NCBI GenBank assembly: GCA_016200895.1
Contig: JACQDX010000104.1
Location: 1 to 64,000, forward strand
DNA: 64,000 bases
Source: Burkholderiales bacterium
GTDB lineage: Bacteria; Pseudomonadota; Gammaproteobacteria; Burkholderiales; Burkholderiaceae_D
Reading direction: 5' to 3'
Part shown: positions 1 to 8,531 of the stretch, piece after piece
Position numbering within the stretch: the first letter of the stretch is position 1
Layout of the letters: each line of letters begins with the position of its first letter
Made by a program: the position numbers and the translations under genes
Notes under the pieces: generated by a model
Told to the model about the DNA's origin: nothing
What the model saw: only the letters and a program-made list of their open reading frames with translations
Database searches by the model: none

Positions 1-102
1 CGCGCTACCTTATTCCACCATCCTGAACTCGATATCAGTTTGTACAAAAAACGACGACGACAGATTCTGGAAATGAGCAAAATTCAGATGAGGTTGTTCT
101 AA
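1..102 (+). CDS. C-terminal end of an unidentified protein (partial)
   Basis: Frame 1 is open from the first base to a TAA at 100-102 and encodes 33 residues ending in IQMRLF. The peptide is basic in the middle (KKRRRQ) and reads like the tail of a real protein, but it is too short to assign a family. The gene starts outside the window. It is followed by a dispersed repeat rather than by another gene on this strand. The alternative is a chance open frame, since only 34 codons can be seen. Confidence 0.45.
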   Translation, partial: RATLFHHPELDISLYKKRRRQILEMSKIQMRLF

Positions 103-129
103 TGGCTGTGTCAAGGATATTATTCCGGA

Positions 130-515
130 CAGCAGTGTGCGCAGGCAGGAATCCAGCGGCGTTCGTAGCATGTCTTGTAGTTTACTAATCTCAAAGTCGT
201 GTGATTTTGTGAGTCGATTTTAAAATAGCTACATTCATAAATTTGCGATTGCAGGCCGGTGGTAGACCGGCGGCTACATTCTTTTCTTGTCTCGCCAAGA
301 AAAGAATGCAAAAGAAGGCGACCCAGGCGTCGTCGCCCCCTAAAGGGGGTTCCCGTTTGTGCGGTACAAAAAATGGGAAGGCCCGAAACTCGCTTCGCTC
401 AAACAGCGGTCCTTCTTTTTCCATTTTCTGTACCGCACAAACGGCGCCGACACATGGGAACTTCTGAAAGTCGAGGACAACCCCAAGGTCAAACCCAACA
501 GCAACAGCGACGTAA
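130..515. repeat. Dispersed intergenic repeat, family A, copy 1
   Basis: This 454-base gap between the first gene end and the gene ending at 557 is mostly one repeat that recurs, diverged, at about 34625-35020. Shared blocks include TCCAGCGGCGTTC near 153, GGCGACCCAGGCGTCGTCGC near 317, and CGACACATGGGAACT near 448. The segment near 350-380 (CGTTTGTGCGGTACAAAAAA) pairs with an inverted partner near 418-443, so the centre can fold into a long hairpin. Short open frames run through both strands, but they follow the repeat and show no start signal, so I treat them as non-coding. No transposase is present. Confidence 0.75.
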
Positions 516-556
516 ATACCTTCATTAGCGGACTGCGCACATTCAGCTTGGTTTGA

Positions 557-1252
557 TTATTCCAAATCCGCCCGATCAAGATAAATCGTCCCCTTAACAG
601 CAGCCCGCTTACCCACCTTACCCTGCAAGACCTGCAAAAACTCCGCATCACTCACCGCCAGCAATCCCGTCTTCTTCACCACCACATCCGACATCGCCGC
701 GTTCGCAGGCACACTGATCGCCAGCACATGATCAAAGTCGGGCCGGCTATCGATTTCCTTCAACAGGAATCGTTGAGCGCCACTACCTATCTGATGATAA
801 ACGGCCTGCTTGCTCTCGCGCATTTGTGGTGATAGCTGGCGGAAGATCAGGGTTTTTTCTACGACGACAGGCACGTCCTTGTATTCGGTTTTTCCTCCCT
901 GTTCAAAATGACCAAGCACAATATTGGTCTTGAATTGTTTCAGCGGCATTTTGCTGTCTGTGGCCAGTCTGGCGATTTCGAATTGTTCTGGTTCCATGGT
1001 CCACAGGACCAGTTTATTTTCCAGTCTGGCTTTGATGGCAGCATCAAATTTTTGATCGAGACAGCGTATCTGCAAGACGACCTGGTAATCATGCGGTGCA
1101 TGGAACATGGGCAGGTGAGAGACATACATGCCTTCGCTGTTGCCGAACAAGAGCATGCCGTGCACGCCCCAGGTGGGGCCGTGTTTGCTTTCGGCATGGG
1201 CTGTGAAGATGAAGCAGAAACTGAGCAGGAATAAAGATAGCAAGCGTTTCAT
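557..1252 (-). CDS. Secreted protein of unknown function, 231 aa
   Basis: Residues 1-20 form a clear Sec signal peptide (MKRLLSLFLLSFCFIFTAHA) with a likely cut after AHA, so the protein should be periplasmic or exported. The mature part has about 210 residues, no further membrane segment and a single cysteine; I recognise no domain. It begins only 4 bases after the stop of the upstream oxidoreductase gene on the same strand, so the two are probably cotranscribed. Its function cannot be read from the sequence. Confidence 0.8.
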   Translation of the reverse strand: MKRLLSLFLLSFCFIFTAHAESKHGPTWGVHGMLLFGNSEGMYVSHLPMFHAPHDYQVVLQIRCLDQKFDAAIKARLENKLVLWTMEPEQFEIARLATDSKMPLKQFKTNIVLGHFEQGGKTEYKDVPVVVEKTLIFRQLSPQMRESKQAVYHQIGSGAQRFLLKEIDSRPDFDHVLAISVPANAAMSDVVVKKTGLLAVSDAEFLQVLQGKVGKRAAVKGTIYLDRADLE

Positions 1253-1256
1253 GACT

Positions 1257-2291
1257 TCACACCTTCACCAGCAATTTACAGCGATGTTCGCCAGTGAATA
1301 AAGAATTCAAGGCAGCAGGCAATTGTTCAAAACCATCAATGATCGTTTCTTCAAACACCAGCTCACCCGCCTTGACCCAGGGTGAGACGATGGCCAGCAT
1401 TTCATCCATGCGGTGCAGGTAATCGCGGGCCAGTATGCCCTGGATAGTGGCACGCTGGTAAAGCATGTGTTGTAGCAGGCGTGGTCCCATTTCTGCTACG
1501 TCGAGGCCGCCATTATATTGGCTGATCTGGCCGCAGATGATGATGCGGGCGCGGCGTTTGATGATGGGGATGATGGCGTCGGTCACCATGCCGCCTACAT
1601 TGTCGAAATACACATCGACACCACCTGTGAGTTTAAGTATCTCCTGGCTCAATGTTTCGTCATTGTTAAACGCTTTGTAATCAATTGCCCAGTCTGTACC
1701 GAGCCTGTCTGTCAGCCAGACACATTTTTCTGCACCACCAGCGATACCCAGGACTTTTGCGCCATGGCGCTTGGCGAATTGCACGACCAGTGAGCCGACT
1801 GCTCCTGCTGCGCCAGATACGACGACCACCTCACCTGCATGTGGTTTGCCTGCCTCGGTCAGGCCAAACCAGGCAGTGCGCCCGGGCATGCCGAGTATGC
1901 CCAGCGCGGTGGATACTGGGGCGATAGTGGGGTCTATCTTGGTCAGCGCACTGACATGCACGCGGGCATGGCTTTGCCAGCCTGTCATGCCAAACACCCA
2001 GTCACCTTGCTTGAGGCTGGCGGCATTCGATGCCAGCACCTGGCCGACCACGCCAGCCGCCTGCACGGTATTAAGCGGATGAGGCTCAGGGTTATAGGTG
2101 GGTTTGGACGACTGATTGATGCGCATATAGGGGTCGACGCTGATATAGCGGGCGGCTATCAATACCTCGTCGCGGTCCAGGGAAGTATCAAGGGGCTCGC
2201 TGCGCAATTCATAATGCTCATCGCTGACGATGCCAGTTGGATGGCGGCTGTATATCCATTGCTGGTGAATTGCATTTTCGGTGTTGGTCAT
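1257..2291 (-). CDS. NADP-dependent medium-chain (MDR) oxidoreductase
   Basis: The 344-residue protein has the layout of zinc-independent MDR enzymes of the leukotriene B4 dehydrogenase/CurA type, which reduce activated carbon-carbon double bonds with NADPH in the cytosol. An N-terminal GroES-like part (SVDPYMRINQ, about residues 50-60) is followed by a Rossmann part with SGAAGAVGSLVVQFAK (about 159-174). The structural and catalytic zinc cysteines of alcohol dehydrogenases are absent. It is divergent from a LysR-type gene 130 bases away, its likely regulator, and runs into the secreted protein gene at 1252. The natural substrate is unknown. Confidence 0.88.
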   Translation of the reverse strand: MTNTENAIHQQWIYSRHPTGIVSDEHYELRSEPLDTSLDRDEVLIAARYISVDPYMRINQSSKPTYNPEPHPLNTVQAAGVVGQVLASNAASLKQGDWVFGMTGWQSHARVHVSALTKIDPTIAPVSTALGILGMPGRTAWFGLTEAGKPHAGEVVVVSGAAGAVGSLVVQFAKRHGAKVLGIAGGAEKCVWLTDRLGTDWAIDYKAFNNDETLSQEILKLTGGVDVYFDNVGGMVTDAIIPIIKRRARIIICGQISQYNGGLDVAEMGPRLLQHMLYQRATIQGILARDYLHRMDEMLAIVSPWVKAGELVFEETIIDGFEQLPAALNSLFTGEHRCKLLVKV

Positions 2292-2421
2292 GGTGGGATC
2301 AGAGATAGAAGTAGATGAGGAAGTAGATGCTTACATCTTAGAACTGATAAAATGTCTCGTAAAGCAATATAAATTCACTTTTAATGTCCGAATTGGAAAT
2401 TAGTTAAAAAACTTAAGTGAT

Positions 2422-3354
2422 ATGAACCTGACAGACCTGAAAATTTTCGCTTGCGTGGCAAGACAGCCTTCGTTAGGCGCGGCAGCGCAGGAATTGCATT
2501 TGACGCCATCGGCAGTGTCGAAAGCCTTGCGCAGACTGGAGGGCGATCTGGATACGGTCTTGTTTGATCGTTCTGCCAAGCAACTCAGCCTGAATGCCAG
2601 TGGCCAGCGCATGCTGGATTTTGCCCGCAATATGCTGGCCATGGCAGATCAAGCCAAGGCAGATGTTAGTGGTGAGCAAGCCAGCGTCGGTTGTCGCGTT
2701 GCTGGGCCAGCCATCTTGCTGTGGCGGCATGCAGAACAATTCAGGCAAGCCATGGCAAATTATCCAGAAGCAGAAATACACCTGAGCAGCATGTATGAAG
2801 AGGAGGCCCTGGCAGCGCTGGAGCGTGGTGAGGTCAACAATGCGCTGGTGACCAGTGAGGTCTTGCATGGGCGCGGCGGCCATTGGTCGGCAAACTGGGT
2901 CAGCACGCCTTTGGGGGCATTGCATCTGCAACTCTTGGTTGGCATGCGACATCCGCTGGTAACTGAAAGACCAGACGCCAGTAATGGCAATCAGACCCTT
3001 CAGATCAGCAGCCAGCAAGCACTGGAGCATGATTTTGTCAGTCCATCGCGCTCATTATTTTGCGGCAAACAGCGTGGGAATTTGTCAGATGGCTGGCGCG
3101 ATGACCAGTTACCGCGCAAAATACGCTACTGGATAGACGATTTGCAATTATTGCTGTCCATGGTCAAATCGGGACGGGCACTGGCTTATTTGCCAGATTT
3201 TGCCCTGGAAGATACAGAATTGCGCAGGCTGGAGGTGATTGATTGCGGTTTTCAGTGCAGCGAAGAAGTCCACCTGGTCTGGAACGCAAAAAACGCAGCG
3301 CGATGGCAAACTGAACTGGCCAGTAAGCTGGCAGTGCATGCCGGAGCTATTTGA
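2422..3354 (+). CDS. LysR-family transcriptional regulator
   Basis: The first 60 residues carry the LysR winged helix-turn-helix (LKIFACVARQPSLGAAAQEL, then LTPSAVSKALRRLEGDL, then FDRSAKQLSLNASG). The remaining 250 residues are the effector-binding part, and 310 residues is normal for the family. The gene is divergent from the MDR oxidoreductase, the usual arrangement for a LysR regulator and its target, with an AT-rich 130-base shared promoter region between them. No strong Shine-Dalgarno sequence precedes the ATG. The effector is unknown. Confidence 0.9.
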   Translation: MNLTDLKIFACVARQPSLGAAAQELHLTPSAVSKALRRLEGDLDTVLFDRSAKQLSLNASGQRMLDFARNMLAMADQAKADVSGEQASVGCRVAGPAILLWRHAEQFRQAMANYPEAEIHLSSMYEEEALAALERGEVNNALVTSEVLHGRGGHWSANWVSTPLGALHLQLLVGMRHPLVTERPDASNGNQTLQISSQQALEHDFVSPSRSLFCGKQRGNLSDGWRDDQLPRKIRYWIDDLQLLLSMVKSGRALAYLPDFALEDTELRRLEVIDCGFQCSEEVHLVWNAKNAARWQTELASKLAVHAGAI

Positions 3355-3517
3355 TTTTGCCAGGTGGACATAGAGTGAAGCAAAGAATTAGGCGGGGACT
3401 GTAGCTGCATAGGCTACAATCCGTTACATAGCGAATTTGGCAGGGGCGGGGCAATATTCCCGTACTTTGAGGTTAAATTGACGAACCTGCCCTTTTGGTA
3501 AAGATAAGGCTAAGAAT

Positions 3518-4252
3518 ATGAGCAATACCACTCATTTTGGTTATGAAACCGTAGAAGAAGATCAAAAAGTCCATAAGGTTGCCGAAGTTTTTCATTCTGT
3601 CGCCGCCAAATATGATGTCATGAATGACATGATGTCGGCTGGCTTGCACAGGGTCTGGAAGATTTTCACGGTCGCTCAGGCGGGTGTGCGCCCTGGCTTC
3701 AAGGTCCTCGATATTGCCGGCGGTACGGGTGATTTGACAAAAGAATTTACGCGTCAGGCGGGCAAGACCGGTGAAGTCTGGCATACCGATATTAATGAGT
3801 CCATGCTCAGGGTTGGGCGTGACCGCCTCTTGAATAAGGGCCTGATCACCCCCACTTTGCTATGTGACGCAGAGAAATTACCTTTCCAGGATAATTACTT
3901 TGACAGAGTGACTGTGGCGTTTGGTTTGCGCAATATGACGCACAAGGATCAGGCACTGGCAGAAATGCAACGTGTACTGAAACCCGGTGGCAAATTGCTG
4001 GTGCTGGAATTTTCCAAAGTACCGGAAATCCTGCAAAAACCTTATGACCTGTATTCTTTTAAAGTCTTGCCCTGGATGGGACAAAAGATAGCTGGCGATG
4101 CTGACAGCTATAAGTACCTGGCTGAGTCTATACGCATGCATCCTGATCAGGAAACCCTGAAAACGATGATGGAAACAGCAGGGCTGGACAGCGTGCAATA
4201 TTTTAATTTGACGGCAGGTGTGGCCGCTTTACACACGGGTATTAAGTATTAA
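3518..4252 (+). CDS. ubiE: Ubiquinone/menaquinone C-methyltransferase UbiE
   Basis: UbiE methylates the demethylated benzoquinol (and demethylmenaquinol) ring with S-adenosylmethionine late in quinone synthesis. The 244-residue protein has the family signature [21 protein letters not shown] at its start (about residues 26-46), the SAM-binding motif [10 protein letters not shown] (about 65-74) and the conserved [12 protein letters not shown] segment (about 138-149). Length and C-terminus (ALHTGIKY) match full-length UbiE. It heads a group with Tim44-like, ubiJ and ubiB genes. Oddly, its last codons and stop lie inside a 7-base tandem repeat that continues downstream. Confidence 0.97.
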   Translation: MSNTTHFGYETVEEDQKVHKVAEVFHSVAAKYDVMNDMMSAGLHRVWKIFTVAQAGVRPGFKVLDIAGGTGDLTKEFTRQAGKTGEVWHTDINESMLRVGRDRLLNKGLITPTLLCDAEKLPFQDNYFDRVTVAFGLRNMTHKDQALAEMQRVLKPGGKLLVLEFSKVPEILQKPYDLYSFKVLPWMGQKIAGDADSYKYLAESIRMHPDQETLKTMMETAGLDSVQYFNLTAGVAALHTGIKY

Positions 4253-4302
4253 GTATTAAGTATTAAGTATTAAGTATTAATTAAGTATTAAGTATTAATT
4301 AA
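4241..4302. repeat. ATTAAGT 7-bp tandem repeat across the ubiE stop codon
   Basis: Starting inside the last ubiE codons, the unit ATTAAGT is repeated head to tail five times, followed by two variants with an extra ATTA. The unit contains TAA, so UbiE ends within the array in the present frame. Repeats of this kind can change unit number by slippage. The array fills half of the 115-base gap before the Tim44-like gene. Confidence 0.9.
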
Positions 4303-4367
4303 GTACTGATAACTTAAGTACTGAAGTAAATAAGCTTGTAGCAAACCTTGAAACAAACTGGAGTCGA

Positions 4368-5285
4368 ATGATGAAAAAGTTTCTGATCGCCATGCTGGTC
4401 GTAGCAAGTACGATGGCAATGACAGTGTCTGACGCAGAAGCCAAGCGTCTTGGTGGTGGCGGCTCTATAGGTCGTCAGTCTAATAATGTGACGCGCCAGG
4501 CTACGCCGCCGTCACCAGCCAATGCGGCCAAGCCAGCAGCTGCACCTGCCGCTGCTGCGCCTGCAGTTGCCCCACCTAAACCAGGTATCCCCTGGAAGGG
4601 CATTGCCGGCGGTTTGATCGGTGGTGCCTTGCTGGGTGCAGCATTGTCGCATTTTGGCCTGGGTGGCGCAGCTGCCAGTATGTTGGGTAGCTTGCTGACC
4701 TTTGCCCTGATCGGTTTTGCAATTTTCTTTGTGATCCGCCTGTTCCGTAACAAGAATGGTCAAAACACTGGTAATAGCTTAGGTAACAGCTATAACCAGC
4801 CAGCGTTTGCCGGAGCGACACCATTGTCACCAGTGACGCCTCAGCCTATGGCTTTCCAAAGCAATGCGCCGGTTTCTTTGGGTAGCAATGCTGACACCAA
4901 TGCCAACTGGACTATTCCGGCTGACTTTGATGTGCCAGGCTTCCTGCGTAATGCAAAAAGCTATTTCATCCGCCTGCAAGCGGCATGGGACAAGGCTGAC
5001 ATCAATGATTTGCGTGAATTTACGACAGCAGAAATGTATGCTGAACTGAAATTGCAAATCCAGGAACGTGGTGCATCTTCCAATGTCACTGATGTCGTGA
5101 CCTTGAATGCAGATATGTTGGGTGTAGAAACCGTGGGTGCTGATTACCTGGCAAGTATCAAGTTCACAGGCATGATCAAGGAAGCTGCCAATGCGCCAGC
5201 AGAAGCTTTCAACGAAGTCTGGAATTTGTCCAAGCCAGTCAATGGTCAGGGTGGTTGGGTATTGGCCGGTATTCAACAAATGTAA
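4368..5285 (+). CDS. Tim44-like domain membrane protein
   Basis: Residues 1-25 are a signal sequence or first membrane anchor. An Ala/Pro-rich linker (about 45-75) leads to a glycine-rich hydrophobic stretch (IAGGLIGGALLGAALSHFGL) and a second membrane segment (LLTFALIGFAIFFVIRLF). The soluble C-terminal half (about 185-305) has the Tim44-like fold layout (FLRNAKSYFIRLQAAWDKAD, then LREFTTAEMYAEL). In bacteria these proteins are membrane-bound and of uncertain role. Two ATGs are adjacent (4368 and 4371). It lies between ubiE and ubiJ and is closed by a strong terminator. Confidence 0.88.
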   Translation: MMKKFLIAMLVVASTMAMTVSDAEAKRLGGGGSIGRQSNNVTRQATPPSPANAAKPAAAPAAAAPAVAPPKPGIPWKGIAGGLIGGALLGAALSHFGLGGAAASMLGSLLTFALIGFAIFFVIRLFRNKNGQNTGNSLGNSYNQPAFAGATPLSPVTPQPMAFQSNAPVSLGSNADTNANWTIPADFDVPGFLRNAKSYFIRLQAAWDKADINDLREFTTAEMYAELKLQIQERGASSNVTDVVTLNADMLGVETVGADYLASIKFTGMIKEAANAPAEAFNEVWNLSKPVNGQGGWVLAGIQQM

Positions 5286-5337
5286 TGAAGTTTTGATGCT
5301 GCGCAGCGATGCTCGTTGCGATAAGCTGTTAAACTGG

Positions 5338-5370
5338 AACCGCCCTGCAATTGCCGGGCGGTTTTTTATT
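5338..5370 (+). terminator. Rho-independent terminator after the Tim44-like gene
   Basis: The arms AACCGCCC and GGGCGGTT enclose a short loop and are followed by a run of six T and ATT. It lies 50 bases after the Tim44-like stop and before ubiJ, so ubiJ-ubiB need their own promoter or readthrough. Confidence 0.85.
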
Positions 5371-5421
5371 TGCACGTTTTTTTTGCACGATGTATCTGGT
5401 TGCCATTTCTGAGTTGACCAG

Positions 5422-6030
5422 GTGTTTTGCAATTGCCCTGATTTGAACATGATCCCTTTTGCACTCTTTGCCCCCTTTATAAATCATCTTCTGGCACAAG
5501 AAAGCTGGGCTAAAAACAAGCTCTTGCCGCATGCCGGTAAAATTGCCTGTATAGACTTGCAAACCATGCAGTTGCGCCTCAAAGTTGCACCAGATGGCTT
5601 GCTGGAAAACGCACCTGCCGACGAATTGGCGCAAGTCACCATCTACGTCAAGCTCAGTGATTTGCCCTTGATTGCACAAAACCGTGAACGCGCCTTTTCT
5701 TATGTCAAAATAGAGGGTGATGCAGATTTTGCCAATACCATCTCCAATCTTAGTCAGAATCTGCGCTGGGAAGCGGAAGAAGATTTGAGCAAGCTGTTTG
5801 GCGATGTCGCGGCAGTACGCATGGTCGGCTTTGTCAAATCCCTGCACCAGACTGCGCTGGAAACCCATCAAAAAATCCAGGAAAACCTGGCCGAATATTT
5901 TTTAGAAGAAAACCCAATGCTGGTCAGACCCCAGGCCGTGCAGGGCTTTAGTACCGAAGTCAACAAGACGCGGGATGATGTCGAGCGTCTTATCAAGCGC
6001 ATCGAAAAACTGGAAAGGATGCGCGGATGA
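5422..6030 (+). CDS. ubiJ: Ubiquinone biosynthesis accessory factor UbiJ (SCP2 domain)
   Basis: UbiJ is a small lipid-binding accessory protein of the aerobic ubiquinone biosynthesis complex. The N-terminal two thirds resemble an SCP2 sterol-carrier domain ([38 protein letters not shown]), and the C-terminus is a coiled coil ([18 protein letters not shown]). The frame opens at GTG 5422, but ATG 5449 ([10 protein letters not shown]) gives 193 residues, begins where the family normally begins and is probably the true start. Its stop overlaps the ubiB start by 4 bases (ATGA), indicating translational coupling. Confidence 0.9.
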   Translation: MFCNCPDLNMIPFALFAPFINHLLAQESWAKNKLLPHAGKIACIDLQTMQLRLKVAPDGLLENAPADELAQVTIYVKLSDLPLIAQNRERAFSYVKIEGDADFANTISNLSQNLRWEAEEDLSKLFGDVAAVRMVGFVKSLHQTALETHQKIQENLAEYFLEENPMLVRPQAVQGFSTEVNKTRDDVERLIKRIEKLERMRG

Positions 6031-7592
6031 TATTGAAGTTTCTCAGACTGGCAAAAATCATACGTATCGCCATCAAATATGGCATCGATGAAATCGCAAT
6101 TTCAGGTTTATCCGTTCCACGTACTGCGCGCCTGATCGATATCTTGATATTCTGGCGTGATATCTCTACTCCGCGTGGCGAACGCCTGCGCAAGGCTCTG
6201 GAAGAACTCGGGCCCATCTTCGTCAAGTTTGGCCAGGTATTATCGACCCGGCGTGACCTCATGCCGCCAGACATTGCCGATGAGCTGGCACATTTGCAAG
6301 ACCGCGTACCTTCATTTGACCCTGATCTGGCGATAGCGCAGATCAAGAAATCCCTGGGTTCGCATCCCGATCAGTTGTTTGCCAGTTTTGAGCGTGTGCC
6401 CGTCGCTTCGGCCTCTATTGCTCAGGTGCATTTCGCCACACTGAAAGATGGTCGCGAAGTCGCCGTCAAAGTGCTGCGCCCCGGCATGAAAGAAGCCATT
6501 GATGACGACGTGGCCCTCATGCAAATTGCCGCAGGCTGGCTGGAAGCCTTGTGGGCAGATGGCAAGCGTCTCAAGGCCAAGGAAGTCGTGGCAGAGTTTG
6601 ACAAGTATCTGCATGATGAACTTGACCTCATGCGCGAAGCTGCCAATGGCAGCCAGTTGCGCCGCAATTTTGCTGATTCGGACTTGCTGCTGGTACCGGA
6701 GATGTATTGGGACTATTGTTCATCTTCTGTCATCGTCATGGAACGCATGCAGGGTATACCGATTTCGCAGCTGGATAAATTGCGAGAAGCCGGTGTCGAT
6801 TTGCAAAAGCTCTCGCGTGACGGCGTTACCATCTTCTTTACCCAGGTGTTTCGCGATGGTTTTTTTCATGCTGATATGCACCCCGGCAATATCCTGGTAT
6901 CGACTGCCCCAGCCACACTTGGCCGTTATATCGCGCTGGATTTTGGTATCGTCGGTACGCTCAATGATTTCGACAAGGATTATCTGTCGCAGAACTTTTT
7001 GGCTTTTTTTCAGCGTGATTACAAGCGCGTCGCAGAGGCGCATATAGAATCCGGTTGGGCACCCAAAGAGACTCGCGTGGACGAACTTGAGGCAGCAGTG
7101 CGCGCCTGTTGTGAGCCCATCTTTGACCGTCCCCTGAAAGACATTTCTTTTGGCCAGGTTTTGCTGCGCCTGTTCCAGACTTCACGCCGTTTCAATGTGG
7201 AAGTGCAACCCCAACTGGTGCTGTTGCAAAAGACCTTGCTCAATATCGAAGGACTGGGCCGCCAACTGGACCCCGATCTCGATTTATGGAAAACCGCCAA
7301 ACCTTATCTGGAACGCTGGATGAGCGAGCAGGTAGGCTGGCGCGGCCTGATAGAAAAACTCAAGGCCGAGGCACCGCGCTACAGCCATATCTTCCCGCAA
7401 TTACCGCGTCTTGCGCACCAGGCTCTGACACGCGCAGCCGAACCCAGGCATAGCGATGACATGTTGATGGCCTTGTTGAGTGAGCAAAGAAGGACTAACC
7501 GCCTGTTGCGTACTATCGTGTATTTTGGTGCGGGCTTGTTCTCTGGTGTTGTGGCGGCACAATTGCTGCTGCATTTTTATTACAAAATCTGA
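6027..7592 (+). CDS. ubiB: Ubiquinone biosynthesis kinase-like protein UbiB
   Basis: UbiB is an atypical protein kinase-like ATPase (ABC1/ADCK family) of the inner membrane needed for ubiquinone synthesis. The 521-residue protein contains the KxGQ motif ([20 protein letters not shown], about residues 69-88), an ADxHPGN catalytic loop ([13 protein letters not shown], about 284-296) and the metal-binding DFG ([10 protein letters not shown]). The C-terminus has a hydrophobic anchor (about 494-515). It is coupled to ubiJ by a 4-base overlap and followed 22 bases later by a methyltransferase gene. Confidence 0.97.
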   Translation: MILKFLRLAKIIRIAIKYGIDEIAISGLSVPRTARLIDILIFWRDISTPRGERLRKALEELGPIFVKFGQVLSTRRDLMPPDIADELAHLQDRVPSFDPDLAIAQIKKSLGSHPDQLFASFERVPVASASIAQVHFATLKDGREVAVKVLRPGMKEAIDDDVALMQIAAGWLEALWADGKRLKAKEVVAEFDKYLHDELDLMREAANGSQLRRNFADSDLLLVPEMYWDYCSSSVIVMERMQGIPISQLDKLREAGVDLQKLSRDGVTIFFTQVFRDGFFHADMHPGNILVSTAPATLGRYIALDFGIVGTLNDFDKDYLSQNFLAFFQRDYKRVAEAHIESGWAPKETRVDELEAAVRACCEPIFDRPLKDISFGQVLLRLFQTSRRFNVEVQPQLVLLQKTLLNIEGLGRQLDPDLDLWKTAKPYLERWMSEQVGWRGLIEKLKAEAPRYSHIFPQLPRLAHQALTRAAEPRHSDDMLMALLSEQRRTNRLLRTIVYFGAGLFSGVVAAQLLLHFYYKI

Positions 7593-7614
7593 CGCATCCA
7601 GTTCATACAAAAGC

Positions 7615-8235
7615 ATGGCTGATTTCATAAACCGTGATCCACGCAATCCGCAATTCTGGGATGAACGTTTTGAAAAAAACTTCACTCCCTGGGATAAGGG
7701 CAATGTCCCGGCAGACTTGCAAGCCTTCATGCAAACAAGATTGCAGACAACGTCGCAAGCGCTGAACACCCTCATCCCAGGTTGCGGCAACGGCTATGAA
7801 GCAGCCTTTCTGGCACAGGCAGGCTGGCCAGTTGTGGCTATCGATTTTTCCCCAGCCGCAGTGCGCAGCGCACAAGCCGTGATAGGTGAGTGGGGCAAGC
7901 ATGTCATTGAAGCAGACTTTTTTGCCTACACTCCAGAGCAACCGCTGGGCCTGATTTATGAGCGTGCCTTCTTTTGCGCACTACCCCCTGCAATGCGGGC
8001 AGATATCGTCAAGCGCTTGGCTGCACTTTTGCCTGCAGGTGCTTTGCTGGCTGGGTATTTTTTCTTTGATGATGCGCCAGATCCCTCGCTGAAAGGGCCG
8101 CCGTTTACCATACGCAGCGCTGCATTCCATGAATTGATGTCGCCGTATTTTGTCTTGCTTGAAGAGCGGGCTGTCAGCGACTCCATACCCGTGTTTGCGG
8201 GTAAGGAACGGTGGCAGGTGTGGCAGCGGTTGTAA
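7615..8235 (+). CDS. TPMT-family SAM-dependent methyltransferase
   Basis: The 206-residue protein resembles thiopurine S-methyltransferase-type enzymes: WDERFEKNFTPWDKGNVP near the start, the SAM motif LIPGCGNGYEAAFLAQAGW (about residues 57-75) and DFSPAAV (about 80-86). The frame extends 45 codons upstream into ubiB, but ATG 7615 (MADFINRDPRNPQFWDERF) gives the normal family N-terminus. It follows ubiB by 22 bases and may belong to that operon. The substrate cannot be read from sequence; a quinone role would be only inference from position. Confidence 0.85.
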   Translation: MADFINRDPRNPQFWDERFEKNFTPWDKGNVPADLQAFMQTRLQTTSQALNTLIPGCGNGYEAAFLAQAGWPVVAIDFSPAAVRSAQAVIGEWGKHVIEADFFAYTPEQPLGLIYERAFFCALPPAMRADIVKRLAALLPAGALLAGYFFFDDAPDPSLKGPPFTIRSAAFHELMSPYFVLLEERAVSDSIPVFAGKERWQVWQRL

Positions 8236-8240
8236 ATACA

Positions 8241-8396
8241 CGTAGGTTGGGCTACGCTTTACCAGCCCAACACTCGGCCTTTGATAAACATACACGTTAT
8301 TTCAATGCCGAGTTCTGAACTGGTGAAGGGCCTACAATATACGTATACGTACTTTAACCGCCCAGTGTTGGGCTGGTGAAACGTAGCCCAACGACG
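8241..8396. repeat. Palindromic intergenic repeat, family B, copy 1
   Basis: The arms 8241-8278 (CGTAGGTTGGGCTACG...) and 8360-8396 (...CGTAGCCCAACGACG) are near-perfect inverted repeats of about 37 bases around an 81-base centre that has its own partial inverted copy. The same element occurs at 30100-30215, sharing the loop segment TACACGTTATTT. It fills most of the 296-base gap before the patatin gene. It resembles REP/BIME-type non-coding repeats; no protein is encoded. Confidence 0.85.
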
Positions 8397-8531
8397 TTAA
8401 TTAGGCCCGGCCCAACAGCGATCTCTCACAGGCACACCCCTTGCTTGCCATAACCTCACACTGACCACGTCATAAGCCGGTCACCTCCATGCTTCACTCT
8501 CCCTCATGGCTTATGCCTCTTGAAAGGGAAC

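Noticed and set aside
191-528. Overlapping short open frames on both strands in the first intergenic region
   Set aside because: They follow a dispersed repeat, lack ribosome sites and differ between the two repeat copies.
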